Of a stretch of 64,000 bases of DNA, positions 26,648-34,762 are shown in pieces (the first letter of the stretch is position 1; every line of letters begins with the position of its first letter). Source of the stretch: Aquiflexum gelatinilyticum (GTDB lineage Bacteria > Bacteroidota > Bacteroidia > Cytophagales > Cyclobacteriaceae). Position numbers and translations under genes: made by a program. Location of the stretch: contig NZ_JANSUY010000001.1 in NCBI RefSeq assembly GCF_024741135.1, positions 124,001-188,000 on the forward strand. Direction: 5' to 3'. The notes under the pieces are model-generated. The model was not told the origin of the DNA. It saw nothing but the letters and a program-made list of their open reading frames with translations, and searched no databases.

Positions 26648-27863
26648 GCTGCTCATCATCATGCTTTTCTTGAATTGTTCTTTGGCTTTTGGCCAAATGG
26701 GGGAGTTCAAGTATAAGCGTGAATTAAAAGGAATCTCCGGGCAATGGCACAAAATTGTTTTGACGGACTCTGTTTTCGGGAAAATATCAAATGAATTGAC
26801 CGACATCAGAATATTTGGCATAACGGCAGAAAATGACACTTTAGAAATTCCATATCTCCTACGATTGAAAACTGAAGTAGTCACGAGTAAGGATATTGTG
26901 TTTAAGACGCTCAACTCCTCCCGCAACGGAAATGGATATTTTTTCACTTTTGAAATCCCTACATCAGAAGTAACAAATCAAATCGACCTAGATTTCAAGC
27001 AGGATAATTTTGACTGGAGAATAAAACTGGAAGGCAGCCAAAATCTGAATGATTGGTTTACAGTCCTTGAAAATTACCGGATTCTGTCCATCAAAAACGA
27101 AATAGAAGACTTTCAATTTACAAGGTTGACGTTTCCTAGCTCAAAGTATCAATATTTCAGATTGCAAATTGAAAGCAAAGAAAAACCTGAACTGATCTCG
27201 GCAAGAATTTCCCAGCTAGAAATTTCAGAAGCCGATTATCAAGATTATCCTATCAAGAGAATAGACAAAAAAGAAAATAAAGATACCAAGCAGACCGAAA
27301 TTGATATTGAATTAAACATGCCCGTCCCGGTCAGTTTTCTGAACTTTGAGGTAAAAAATTCCTTTGACTACTACCGACCAATAACAGTTAAATACCTTGC
27401 TGATTCCGTAAAAACGGAAAAAGGATGGAGTTACACCTTCCGCACTTTAACATCCGGAACCCTGAATTCGATCAATAAAAAAGGATTGAAGTTTAACAGT
27501 ACGACAGTCCAAAAATTAAAAATCCTTATTGATAACAAAGACAATCAGCCCCTGACCATTGACGGAATACTGGTAAAGGGATATGTTCATGAATTAACTG
27601 CCCGGTTTACGGAAAATGCCAAATACTTTTTGACTTATGGAAATGAAAATGCAAACAAGCCGGATTACGACATTGAGCGCTTCCCGGATAACGTTCCAAA
27701 GATGCTGTCGTCATTGGAATTGGGAAATGAATTGGAAATAGCAAAGGAGGAAGTGCCCAAGAAAACTCCGCTATTTGAAAACAAAGCATGGTTATGGGTA
27801 ATAATGGGGTTGATAATTTTAGTCTTGGGATGGTTTTCGATAAAAATGATGAGAAAGGAATAA
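26631..27863 (+). CDS. DUF3999-family membrane-anchored exported protein
   Basis: 410 residues with a signal peptide (LIIKLLIIMLFLNCSLAFGQ), a large periplasmic beta-rich region (FKYKRELKGISGQWHKIVL, ITAENDTLEIPYLLR) and one C-terminal TM helix (WLWVIMGLIILVLGWF) followed by a basic tail. This matches DUF3999. It is translationally coupled to the DUF2339 gene. Function is unknown; a carbohydrate-binding-like fold is plausible. Confidence 0.85.
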   Translation: MKLIIKLLIIMLFLNCSLAFGQMGEFKYKRELKGISGQWHKIVLTDSVFGKISNELTDIRIFGITAENDTLEIPYLLRLKTEVVTSKDIVFKTLNSSRNGNGYFFTFEIPTSEVTNQIDLDFKQDNFDWRIKLEGSQNLNDWFTVLENYRILSIKNEIEDFQFTRLTFPSSKYQYFRLQIESKEKPELISARISQLEISEADYQDYPIKRIDKKENKDTKQTEIDIELNMPVPVSFLNFEVKNSFDYYRPITVKYLADSVKTEKGWSYTFRTLTSGTLNSINKKGLKFNSTTVQKLKILIDNKDNQPLTIDGILVKGYVHELTARFTENAKYFLTYGNENANKPDYDIERFPDNVPKMLSSLELGNELEIAKEEVPKKTPLFENKAWLWVIMGLIILVLGWFSIKMMRKE

Positions 27864-28013
27864 AGGCTTTGGCAAAAATTCAGGTTTACTTCTGGTTTTT
27901 AGAGCCGCGAATAATATGCTTAAATTTTTAAAGTTAAATTTGTGGTCTACTTTTTTTTCGAATTTAGTTATCGAAGCTTTAATTTATCTCCAAACCACAA
28001 ATAGAGTAATGTC

Positions 28014-28559
28014 ATGGGAAAAAGACTAGAACACATCAGCCCCGAATTGGCTGACTTTATCCAACAGCAAAAAATATTTTTTGTCGGTACTGCAGCCGAG
28101 GAAGGAAGGGTAAATATTTCTCCCAAAGGAACAGACACTTTCAGGGTGTTAGGGGAAAACAAAATCGTATGGCTCAACCTCACCGGAAGCGGAAATGAAA
28201 CTGCCGCCCACCTCCTCAAAAATAACCGGATGACCATCATGTTTTGTGCCTTTGAAGGTAAGCCGATGATCCTGAGGTTGTATGGTACAGCTCAGATTTT
28301 TCACAATAGGGATGAAAAATTCGAAGAATATTTCCGGCTTTTTCAGGACTTTACCGGTGCCAGACAAATCATCGAAATGGATGTTGATCTCGTGCAGACT
28401 TCCTGTGGATTTGCGGTTCCTCTCATGGATTTCAAAGAGGAAAGAACAATTCTCACTAACTGGGCTGACAAACAGGGCGAAGAAGGCATCAAGAATTATT
28501 GGGCAGAAAAAAATGTAAAAAGTATTGACGGCTTTGAAACCAAAATCTTTGATGAATAA
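28014..28559 (+). CDS. Pyridoxamine 5'-phosphate oxidase-family (flavin-binding split barrel) protein
   Basis: 181 residues. The split-barrel pattern is FFVGTAAEEGRVNISPKG, IVWLNLTGSGNETAAHLLKNNRMTIMFCAF and RLYGTAQI, as in PNPOx-like FMN or F420 proteins. True pyridoxine oxidase activity is unlikely at this length. It is monocistronic; a TAAATTTG element at 27935-27942 fits the Bacteroidota promoter motif. A hairpin follows at 28586-28609. Confidence 0.85.
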   Translation: MGKRLEHISPELADFIQQQKIFFVGTAAEEGRVNISPKGTDTFRVLGENKIVWLNLTGSGNETAAHLLKNNRMTIMFCAFEGKPMILRLYGTAQIFHNRDEKFEEYFRLFQDFTGARQIIEMDVDLVQTSCGFAVPLMDFKEERTILTNWADKQGEEGIKNYWAEKNVKSIDGFETKIFDE

Positions 28560-28585
28560 GTCCGCCATTTTTCATACCTCCGCCT

Positions 28586-28609
28586 AGTTCAAGTCTCCAG
28601 ACTTGGACT
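28586..28609. terminator. Hairpin after the PNPOx-like gene
   Basis: AGTTCAAGTCT-CC-AGACTTGGACT forms 11 pairs including one G-T, 27 bases past the stop codon. It is followed only by a weak pyrimidine stretch (CTTTCC), so it could be a terminator or a dispersed palindromic repeat. Confidence 0.45.
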
Positions 28610-28698
28610 CTTTCCATTTCACTTACTTAATTCCCCCTATTTTTTAAATTTCCATTTCTCTTTTCTTATCTTGATTGCCTCTACTCAAACCTGCCTTT

Positions 28699-29788
28699 AT
28701 GGGAATCAATGACATCATCATCTACATCATGTTGTTTTTTTATGATGTTGGGTGCTTTGGATAAAATTTTTGGTAACAAGTACGGTCTAGGCGAAAAGTT
28801 CGATGAAGGATTTATGGCCATGGGACCGCTGAGCATTGCGATGTTGGGGATCATTTCGATTGCTCCTGTTTTCGCAGATGTTTTGGGCAAAGTGGTCGTT
28901 CCCGTGTATTCTTTTTTGGGTGCCGATCCCGCCATGTTTGCCACAACGCTCCTCGCCAACGACATGGGTGGCTATCCACTGGCCATGGCAATGGCGCAGA
29001 CCGAAGAAGCAGGATTGTTTGCCGGGCTGATATTGGGTGCCATGATGGGCCCGACGATCGTCTTTACCATTCCTGTTGCTTTGGGAATTCTCCAAAAGGA
29101 AGACCAACACTATTTCGCCTCCGGCATCATGATCGGCATGGTCACGATTCCATTGGGATGTCTGGTGGGTGGCTTGACGGCCGGGTTTTCATTGGGTATG
29201 ATATTGGCCAATCTCGTCCCAATCGTAATTTTCTCCCTTCTGATTGCCGCAGGAATGTATTTTGCCCCGACCATGATGATCCGTCTTTTTGACTATCTCG
29301 GGAAAGGGTTGATGGTATTCATCACGATTTGCACGGTATTGATTGTGTTCGAGACCTTGGCCGGAATCGTGGTTATCCCCGGGATGACTCCCATTTGGGA
29401 AGGGATCAAAATTGTAGGTTCCATCGCCATTGTCCTGATAGGAGCATTTCCGATGGTAGCTTTTTTGACCAAAGTTTTCGAAAAACCGCTCTTACAGTTA
29501 GGGCAAAGTCTCGGAATGAATACGGCCGGCGCAGCTGGTATGATTGCCACTTTGGCCAATGCCATTCCCATGCTGAATATCCTCAAAGACATGAATCCCA
29601 AAGCCAAAATCCTCAATACCGCTTTTGCTGTCAGTGCCGCTTTTGTATTGGGCGATCACCTCGGATTTACAGCAGGCGTGCAGCGTGATATGATTTTTCC
29701 TGTTATCATGGGAAAAATGACAGGAGGAATCACCGCAGTACTGCTCGCTTTAATATTGAGTAAAAGACTGATTAAAAACCACAACTGA
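28699..29788 (+). CDS. eutH: Ethanolamine permease EutH, apparently frameshifted near the start
   Basis: From 28742 the frame reads MMLGALDKIFGNKYGLGEKF, FMAMGPLSIAMLGIISIAP, LLANDMGGYPLA and GAMMGPTIVFTIPVALGI, a clear EutH with about ten TM helices. The expected N-terminus (MGINDIIIYIMLFF) starts at ATG 28699 but in another frame; the two join perfectly if one T of the T7 run at 28735-28741 is removed. Translation from 28709 or 28742 in the present sequence would lack the native first residues. Known EutH proteins are inner-membrane ethanolamine transporters. The gene ends 2 bases before the fused ammonia-lyase gene. Confidence 0.9.
28735..28741 (+). other. T7 homopolymer at the eutH frame break
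   Basis: Seven consecutive T. Six would restore a continuous eutH frame from ATG 28699. It may be a sequencing or assembly error, a phase-variable tract or a transcriptional slippage site. Confidence 0.75.
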
Positions 29789-29790
29789 AA

Positions 29791-31908
29791 ATGGAAGCCA
29801 ATTCTTTATTGTCTCTTTTTGCCCAAGCCAATGCCTTCAAGGAAGGGGACATGTTGGTCGGGGGAACCCAAGACGAACTCACCCGGGAGATAGCCCGAGG
29901 ACGTATATCCGACCTCAGCATCGGCCAGATCGCTAATACCGATTTTGTCGAAGACAGGCTTACAGAAATTCTCTCCAAAAGTCTCAACAGAAAGGCTTTG
30001 AAAGAAATCTCCCATTTGAGGATTTCAGAATTAAAATCCATTCTCCTGTCAGAAAAAGGTCCTGATTGGGTTAAAATCTACGCAACCGGACTTCCGAGTG
30101 AAGCCATTGCCGCAGTGGTGAAGGTCATGTCAGATTCGGAATTGTCGCAGGTAGCAACAAGTATTTTTAACCCGATCCCAAATTCTTTTGGAGATTTTGG
30201 AGCAGCCATAGGTTCGGCGAGGCACTTTGGCAGCCGCATCCAACCAAACAGCCCCGGAGATGAGGAGGATGAGATTTTGCTTTCCACACTCGAAGGACTT
30301 TGTTACGGTTGTGGGGATGTGATCATCGGACTCAACCCCGCAAGCGATGACTTGGAGACAATCGTCCGCACAGAAAAACTCCTCCAAAACATCGTCGAAA
30401 GGCTCCAACTGCCCACGCGCTTTTGTGTCCTTTCCGATATGGTCAAGCAAAGATCAGCTATGGCCCACACCAAAGTCGATGTGGGATTCCAAAGTCTTGC
30501 AGGCACTTCCAAAGGCTTGGAAGGGATGTTGGGCTGTGATGTGGATGAATTGTTGGACTTGTGCAGGTATTTTGAGGGATTATACTTCGAGACGGGACAA
30601 GGTTCGGAGGTTACCAACGGTGCTGCCCAAGGTGTGGATATGGTGACATTGGAGGCGAGATGTTATGGCCTTGCCCGGTATATCAAACAGGAAACCGGCA
30701 AATGGATGATCGTCAATGACGTGGCAGGATTTATCGGACCGGAGGTTTTCAGCACAGGCGCTCAACTCCGACGCGCGTGCCTAGAGGATACTGTTATGTC
30801 CAAACTCCATGGCTTGGTGATGGGATTGGATGTGTGTTCGACTTTCCACATGGGCATTCATCCTTCCGAATTGCAGCAACTCACCACCGAAATTGTGCAA
30901 CTCGCAGCCCCTGCGTACCTGATGGCAGTGGCAGGAAAAGCAGATCCTATGCTCGGCTACCTCACCACTTCTTACCGTGAGCATCCAAGGTTGAGGAAGT
31001 CTTCAGGTAAAATGGTTTCTTCAGCTTTTCAAAAGCGTTTGGTTGAAATTGGAGCCTTGACTGAAGAGGGAAATACTGATCCAAGCGCAGACCGAATCGC
31101 AAAACTTTATTCCCAATACATCAAAGCCGGAGTTGAAAAAAGAACCACCGAAGACCTGGAACTTGAGGCCAAAAAGAAAATCAAGAACCTGCACGAAAAA
31201 GGCTGCGACTTGGGTTTTGGTGTAAGCAATCAAAATGAAGACCCTGATTTTGTAACCAAGCGCCTTGATGGACTTTTCTCCCATGCGAGGAAAGCCCTTT
31301 TTGCAGGGCTTGATGCTGCTGTGATTCGGGACTGCTGCGAATCCCCTGTCTATGTCCATACCGAGTCCAAAGACCGGGAGGATTACCTTGCCCATCCGGG
31401 AAGCGGGGAAAAAATCAGTAAAGAAAGCACACAGGAACTGATAAAATTAGATAAGGAATTGCCAATAAAACCGAAAATCCAATTTGTCATTTCCGATGGA
31501 TTGAATGCCAATGCAATCAGCGAACACCTCCGTCAGGTACTTCCTGCGCTGAAGAAATCACTTTACGGAACACATTTCAACTATAGTCGGCATGACATCA
31601 TCGTCCGAAATGGCAGGGTAAGGGCAGGCTACCATATCGGTCAAATCCTTCAACCCGACCTGATTGTTCACTTCATCGGAGAGCGTCCCGGTACCGGTCT
31701 CAACCAACTTTCAACCTACATCACCTACGGCAAAAGTCCGGAAGGTTTTTCGATTTTTGATCCGGATATGGACCATAGCCTGACCACCGCTGTCTGCGGC
31801 ATCCATCCCCAAGGAAAATCCCCACAATCCGCCGCCCAAGAAATCCTCCGCATCATTGCCAAAGCCATCGAAATGAGAGGGACAGGGGTGAGGTTGGGAA
31901 AGGTGTAA
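29791..31908 (+). CDS. Ethanolamine ammonia-lyase, EutB and EutC fused
   Basis: 705 residues in one frame. Residues 1 to about 430 are the EutB large chain (LYFETGQGSEVTNGA, TLEARCYGLARY, FIGPEV, GLVMGLDVCSTFH). After a helical stretch (about 430-515) comes the EutC core: ESKDREDYLAHPGSGEKI, IQFVISDGLNANAI, FIGERPGTGLNQLSTYITYG and ICGIH-like VCGIHPQG. EutBC converts ethanolamine to acetaldehyde and ammonia using adenosylcobalamin. In enteric bacteria these are separate genes; here the fusion removes the need for two starts. No eutA, eutE or shell gene is nearby. The N-terminal helical part of enteric EutC appears shortened. Confidence 0.9.
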   Translation: MEANSLLSLFAQANAFKEGDMLVGGTQDELTREIARGRISDLSIGQIANTDFVEDRLTEILSKSLNRKALKEISHLRISELKSILLSEKGPDWVKIYATGLPSEAIAAVVKVMSDSELSQVATSIFNPIPNSFGDFGAAIGSARHFGSRIQPNSPGDEEDEILLSTLEGLCYGCGDVIIGLNPASDDLETIVRTEKLLQNIVERLQLPTRFCVLSDMVKQRSAMAHTKVDVGFQSLAGTSKGLEGMLGCDVDELLDLCRYFEGLYFETGQGSEVTNGAAQGVDMVTLEARCYGLARYIKQETGKWMIVNDVAGFIGPEVFSTGAQLRRACLEDTVMSKLHGLVMGLDVCSTFHMGIHPSELQQLTTEIVQLAAPAYLMAVAGKADPMLGYLTTSYREHPRLRKSSGKMVSSAFQKRLVEIGALTEEGNTDPSADRIAKLYSQYIKAGVEKRTTEDLELEAKKKIKNLHEKGCDLGFGVSNQNEDPDFVTKRLDGLFSHARKALFAGLDAAVIRDCCESPVYVHTESKDREDYLAHPGSGEKISKESTQELIKLDKELPIKPKIQFVISDGLNANAISEHLRQVLPALKKSLYGTHFNYSRHDIIVRNGRVRAGYHIGQILQPDLIVHFIGERPGTGLNQLSTYITYGKSPEGFSIFDPDMDHSLTTAVCGIHPQGKSPQSAAQEILRIIAKAIEMRGTGVRLGKV

Positions 31909-31960
31909 TAATGAAAAATGATGAATTTTTAATGAAGAATGAGATCCGAGGAAAAGTCCA
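31909..31960. repeat. Short low-complexity word tract
   Basis: AATGAAAAATGATGAATT and TTTAATGAAGAATGAGATCC repeat an AATGA(A)n word directly after the eutBC stop. It resembles the other intergenic word tracts of this window in style, not in sequence. Confidence 0.5.
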
Positions 31961-32093
31961 TTTGATGGATTGGGTTTATAAAAAATTCTTTTAGTTTTAT
32001 AGGGAATCTTTCTGCAACATTTGGGAAGGCAAGTTTAATCTGGTTACTTTCTCTTAAAATAGAAGAAAGCGAAAAGTTAGATTGCATTTAAAT

Positions 32094-32432
32094 ATGGCAA
32101 AACCGAAGCACATATTATTTTGGACAGTACCGGCAATGGTAACATTATTCTTCGGGTTAATGACTTTTATGTCTTTAAATGAATGGTGGATAGTCCAAGT
32201 TAAACAACAAACTGGTGGTTATCCATGGGGGCAAGTAAATGAAAACCCTTGGTTTTATAAAAATCCTGAAATCTACTCGAAAGTTATGTTGATAGAAGGA
32301 TTTGCATTTTCAGCAATATTAATATTTCTGACTATTCAGGTAATTAGAACAGATAAGAAAGGAATTTTGTACACGCTTATGTTTGGTTTTGGGCTGTTAG
32401 TAATAATGATTGCTAACGGAGCTATAAAATGA
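32094..32432 (+). CDS. Small membrane protein of unknown function
   Basis: 112 residues from ATG 32094; a TTG at 32082 is in frame but less likely. Three hydrophobic segments (ILFWTVPAMVTLFFGLMTFM, VMLIEGFAFSAILIFLTIQV, LYTLMFGFGLLVIMIANGA) with a soluble loop between the first two. AT-rich relative to the ammonia-lyase gene. Its stop overlaps the next ATG (ATGA). No family recognised. Confidence 0.6.
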   Translation: MAKPKHILFWTVPAMVTLFFGLMTFMSLNEWWIVQVKQQTGGYPWGQVNENPWFYKNPEIYSKVMLIEGFAFSAILIFLTIQVIRTDKKGILYTLMFGFGLLVIMIANGAIK

Positions 32433-32764
32433 AGAAAGAAAATATCTCTCGTGAATATCATTTGGGAACCAATGCTTATTGTTCAAAAAAAAGAAACATG
32501 GGAAAATATAAAAATGTAATTGGTTATGTTTTCATTTTGGGGATTGGTATGGGTTCATTGGTTTTGTTTTTTTATCTTCATTATACACCTGAAATAATGG
32601 AATATATTAATAAAGTTAACGCTAGCAATACAACAATGGGATTTAGGCTGACTATTATATATGGATTTGCTAAGTTGATTTCATTAATATTAGGAATTTC
32701 AATCCCAGTTGCAGTTATATTCAAGAGTATTAAAGAGGGGAAAAAAAGAAAAAACGCACTCTAA
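32429..32764 (+). CDS. Small membrane protein of unknown function
   Basis: 111 residues starting 4 bases inside the previous gene, so translational coupling is likely. An N-terminal polar stretch (1-27) precedes two TM helices (VIGYVFILGIGMGSLVLFFYL and FAKLISLILGISIPVAVIF). The C-terminus is basic (KEGKKRKNAL). A later start at residue 24 (MGKYKN) is possible. No family recognised. Confidence 0.55.
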   Translation: MKKENISREYHLGTNAYCSKKRNMGKYKNVIGYVFILGIGMGSLVLFFYLHYTPEIMEYINKVNASNTTMGFRLTIIYGFAKLISLILGISIPVAVIFKSIKEGKKRKNAL

Positions 32765-32911
32765 CATCACCTTGGATACAGCGGGCGCATCAGAGTAAAT
32801 AGAGAGTTCAGTATCTTTAAGAAGTTAGAAGTAAGCTTGAATAGAACGCTTCGAATTCCCGCCGTCTCTAAGTTGAATCTTGTTTTGTGGCAATTTTAAA
32901 CAGTCCTTGCT

Positions 32912-33136
32912 ATGAAAGAAAGACAATCAGTTATACACGCAAACTACACAAAGACGAGAGAAGAATGGTATAAAAAAGAATGTGATGAAATTCTTTTTAG
33001 GACAAGATCATACATTACTATCGAAGGGCAGGAAGTCATGATAACTACTGACAGTCTAAAAAAATACTTGTTGACAATTGACAATCCAAAGACCTCTTGG
33101 TTTCAAATATGGCTTAAGGTTCGAGATGAAAGATGA
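32912..33136 (+). CDS. Small hypothetical protein upstream of the LMW-PTP-like gene
   Basis: 74 residues, soluble and charged (KTREEWYKKECDEILFRTRS, VMITTDSLKKYLLTID). The TGA overlaps the start of the phosphatase-like gene (ATGA), suggesting a bicistronic unit. No family recognised. Confidence 0.5.
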   Translation: MKERQSVIHANYTKTREEWYKKECDEILFRTRSYITIEGQEVMITTDSLKKYLLTIDNPKTSWFQIWLKVRDER

Positions 33137-33450
33137 ATATACTTTTTATTTGTAGCAGAAACATCTGGAGAAGTGCTACTGCTGAAAGAATCTATAAAAA
33201 TAGGCAAGACCATAACGTTAAATCGGCAGGAACAGAGCCTTCTGCCAAAGTTAAAGTCTCAGCCAAAAACATTTTGTGGGCAGACATAATCTTTGTGATG
33301 GAGAGAAAACATAAACAAAGACTGGTTGACAAATTTCCCTACGAAATAACAAACAAAAAAGTAGTAGTTCTGGAAAATGAAGACGAATATGAATATATGG
33401 ACCAAGAACTAATTGATATGATTAAACTTTCGGTCGACCCATACCTGTAA
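33133..33450 (+). CDS. Low-molecular-weight protein tyrosine phosphatase-like protein
   Basis: 105 residues. The P-loop is at the N-terminus: FICSRNIWRSAT, i.e. Cys7-x5-Arg13-Ser, and the general-acid Asp lies in the C-terminal VDPY. Shorter than classical LMW-PTPs (about 150) but like the short cognate family found with DNA-modification or accessory genes. The protein substrate is unknown. It is coupled to a small upstream gene in an AT-rich accessory cluster. Confidence 0.8.
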   Translation: MNILFICSRNIWRSATAERIYKNRQDHNVKSAGTEPSAKVKVSAKNILWADIIFVMERKHKQRLVDKFPYEITNKKVVVLENEDEYEYMDQELIDMIKLSVDPYL

Positions 33451-33526
33451 ATTCCCGGGAAAAACTTCCGTATGGGCGTAGATTTCATCTCCACCTTTAT
33501 CCCCCACAAATTGTAATTGATTCATA

Positions 33527-33548
33527 TTTGGTGTAATTTTACACCAAA
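33527..33548. promoter_or_regulatory. Perfect palindromic operator of the ParD/ParE module
   Basis: TTTGGTGTAA and TTACACCAAA are exact inverted repeats around a TT centre, ending 10 bases before the antitoxin ATG. ParD-type antitoxins repress their own operons by binding such palindromes, so autoregulation is inferred. Confidence 0.75.
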
Positions 33549-33558
33549 AATTAAAGCT

Positions 33559-33798
33559 ATGGCAAGACAAAGTATTTCTTTCTCGAAACCAAATGATGAA
33601 TGGTTAAAGTCCCAAATAGACAACGAGGAATATTCAAGTAAAAGTGAACTTGTCAACGACTTGGTCAGACAGGCGAGAAAACAGCAGGCTACTATTGACT
33701 GGCTTAGGGCCAAGCTAGAAAAATCTGAAAAAGATGGATTTACTACCGATTCCAAAGAGATGATTTTAAAAGAGTCAAAGTCCAGACTCAATGGCTGA
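33559..33798 (+). CDS. ParD-family antitoxin
   Basis: 79 residues from ATG 33559 (MARQSISFSKPNDEWLKSQI); an upstream frame extension to 33517 would run through the palindrome and is rejected. The ribbon-helix-helix pattern is SISFSKPNDEW and SSKSELVNDLVRQARKQQ, followed by a helical toxin-wrapping tail. It overlaps the ParE gene by 8 bases. Confidence 0.88.
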   Translation: MARQSISFSKPNDEWLKSQIDNEEYSSKSELVNDLVRQARKQQATIDWLRAKLEKSEKDGFTTDSKEMILKESKSRLNG

Positions 33799-34078
33799 TT
33801 ATAGACTAAGTAATGCAGCCAAAGAGGACTTGATTCGCATTCATCATTATGGAGTTGGAAGGTTTGGTGTTATCCAAGCTGACAAATACTTCAACGCATT
33901 TTTTGATTATTTTGAAATGATTGCCGAAATACCCTATTCATTCGAATCTGTAGATTATATAAGAAAAGGTTATAGAAGATGTCCTTGTGGTTCTGATACC
34001 ATATATTTTAGAATCAATGACAATGTGGTTGAGATTATGGCAATAATTGGAATGCAGGATTTAAATAATCTACTTTAA
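33791..34078 (+). CDS. ParE/RelE-family toxin
   Basis: 95 residues with the ParE pattern YRLSNAAKEDLIRIHHYGVGRFGVIQADKY and a C-terminal RRCPCGSDTIYFRINDNVVEIMAIIGMQDL. ParE toxins inhibit DNA gyrase; RelE relatives cut mRNA. The ParD partner points to a gyrase-type toxin, but the target is not shown by sequence. Translationally coupled to the antitoxin. Confidence 0.88.
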   Translation: MADYRLSNAAKEDLIRIHHYGVGRFGVIQADKYFNAFFDYFEMIAEIPYSFESVDYIRKGYRRCPCGSDTIYFRINDNVVEIMAIIGMQDLNNLL

Positions 34079-34090
34079 TTCATATTCACC

Positions 34091-34687
34091 ATGGAAAAAG
34101 AAATAGAAACATTCTATCCCAAAAGCCGGCAGGAGTGGCGGGATTGGCTACAGGAACACCATGATAAAAAGCAATCCATTTGGATTATTTATTACAAAAA
34201 GAAATCAAATGCTCCGACTGTCGCCTACTCGGATGCAGTGGATGAAGCGCTTTGCTTTGGGTGGATAGACAGCAAGCAAATGCCTATTGACGATGAGAAA
34301 TTCATGCAGTTTTTTAGCAGACGGAAACCCAACTCTGTCTGGTCAAGGATCAACAAAGAAAAAATAGAGCGGCTTATATCGGAAGAACTGATGACCGAAG
34401 CCGGTTACCGAACCATTGAAATAGCCAAACAAAATGGTTCTTGGACGATTTTGGATGATGCGGAAGCTTTGCTTATTCCTGAGGATCTTGAGTCGGAATT
34501 CCAAAAAGCACTCCAAGCCAAAGATTACTTTTTAGGATTAAGCAGATCAAACAAACGCAATATCCTGCAATGGCTTGCCTTGGCCAAAAGACCGGAGACC
34601 CGGCAAAACCGCATCACCGAGATAGTGGGACTTGCCGCCCAAAAACTTAAACCCAAGCAATTTCGCGGACCGAAAAAAGAGGGTTAA
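34091..34687 (+). CDS. YdeI/OmpD-associated family protein
   Basis: 198 residues: FYPKSRQEWRDWLQEHHDKK, SIWIIYYKKKS, VDEALCFGWIDSKQ, FSRRKPNSVWSRINKEK and the C-terminal LSRSNKRNILQWLALAKRPETR helix, all typical of the YdeI/OmpD-associated family (bacteriocin protection in older labels). It is soluble. The gene starts 12 bases after the toxin, but its base composition is like the core genes. Confidence 0.9.
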   Translation: MEKEIETFYPKSRQEWRDWLQEHHDKKQSIWIIYYKKKSNAPTVAYSDAVDEALCFGWIDSKQMPIDDEKFMQFFSRRKPNSVWSRINKEKIERLISEELMTEAGYRTIEIAKQNGSWTILDDAEALLIPEDLESEFQKALQAKDYFLGLSRSNKRNILQWLALAKRPETRQNRITEIVGLAAQKLKPKQFRGPKKEG

Positions 34688-34762
34688 CTCGTCTTGATAG
34701 TTATAAGACTATTCTGAATAAGGCAAGCCAAAGTTCTTTACCTGCTTTAGGTCGCAGGAATA

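Noticed and set aside
28560-28698. Cobalamin riboswitch before eutH
   Set aside because: The gap is only 139 bases and I see no B12-box-like element or the expected multi-stem layout.
32758-32878. Possible integron attC site (CTCTAAC ... GTTGAAT)
   Set aside because: Core boxes match only partly, the internal arms do not pair, and no integron integrase is present.
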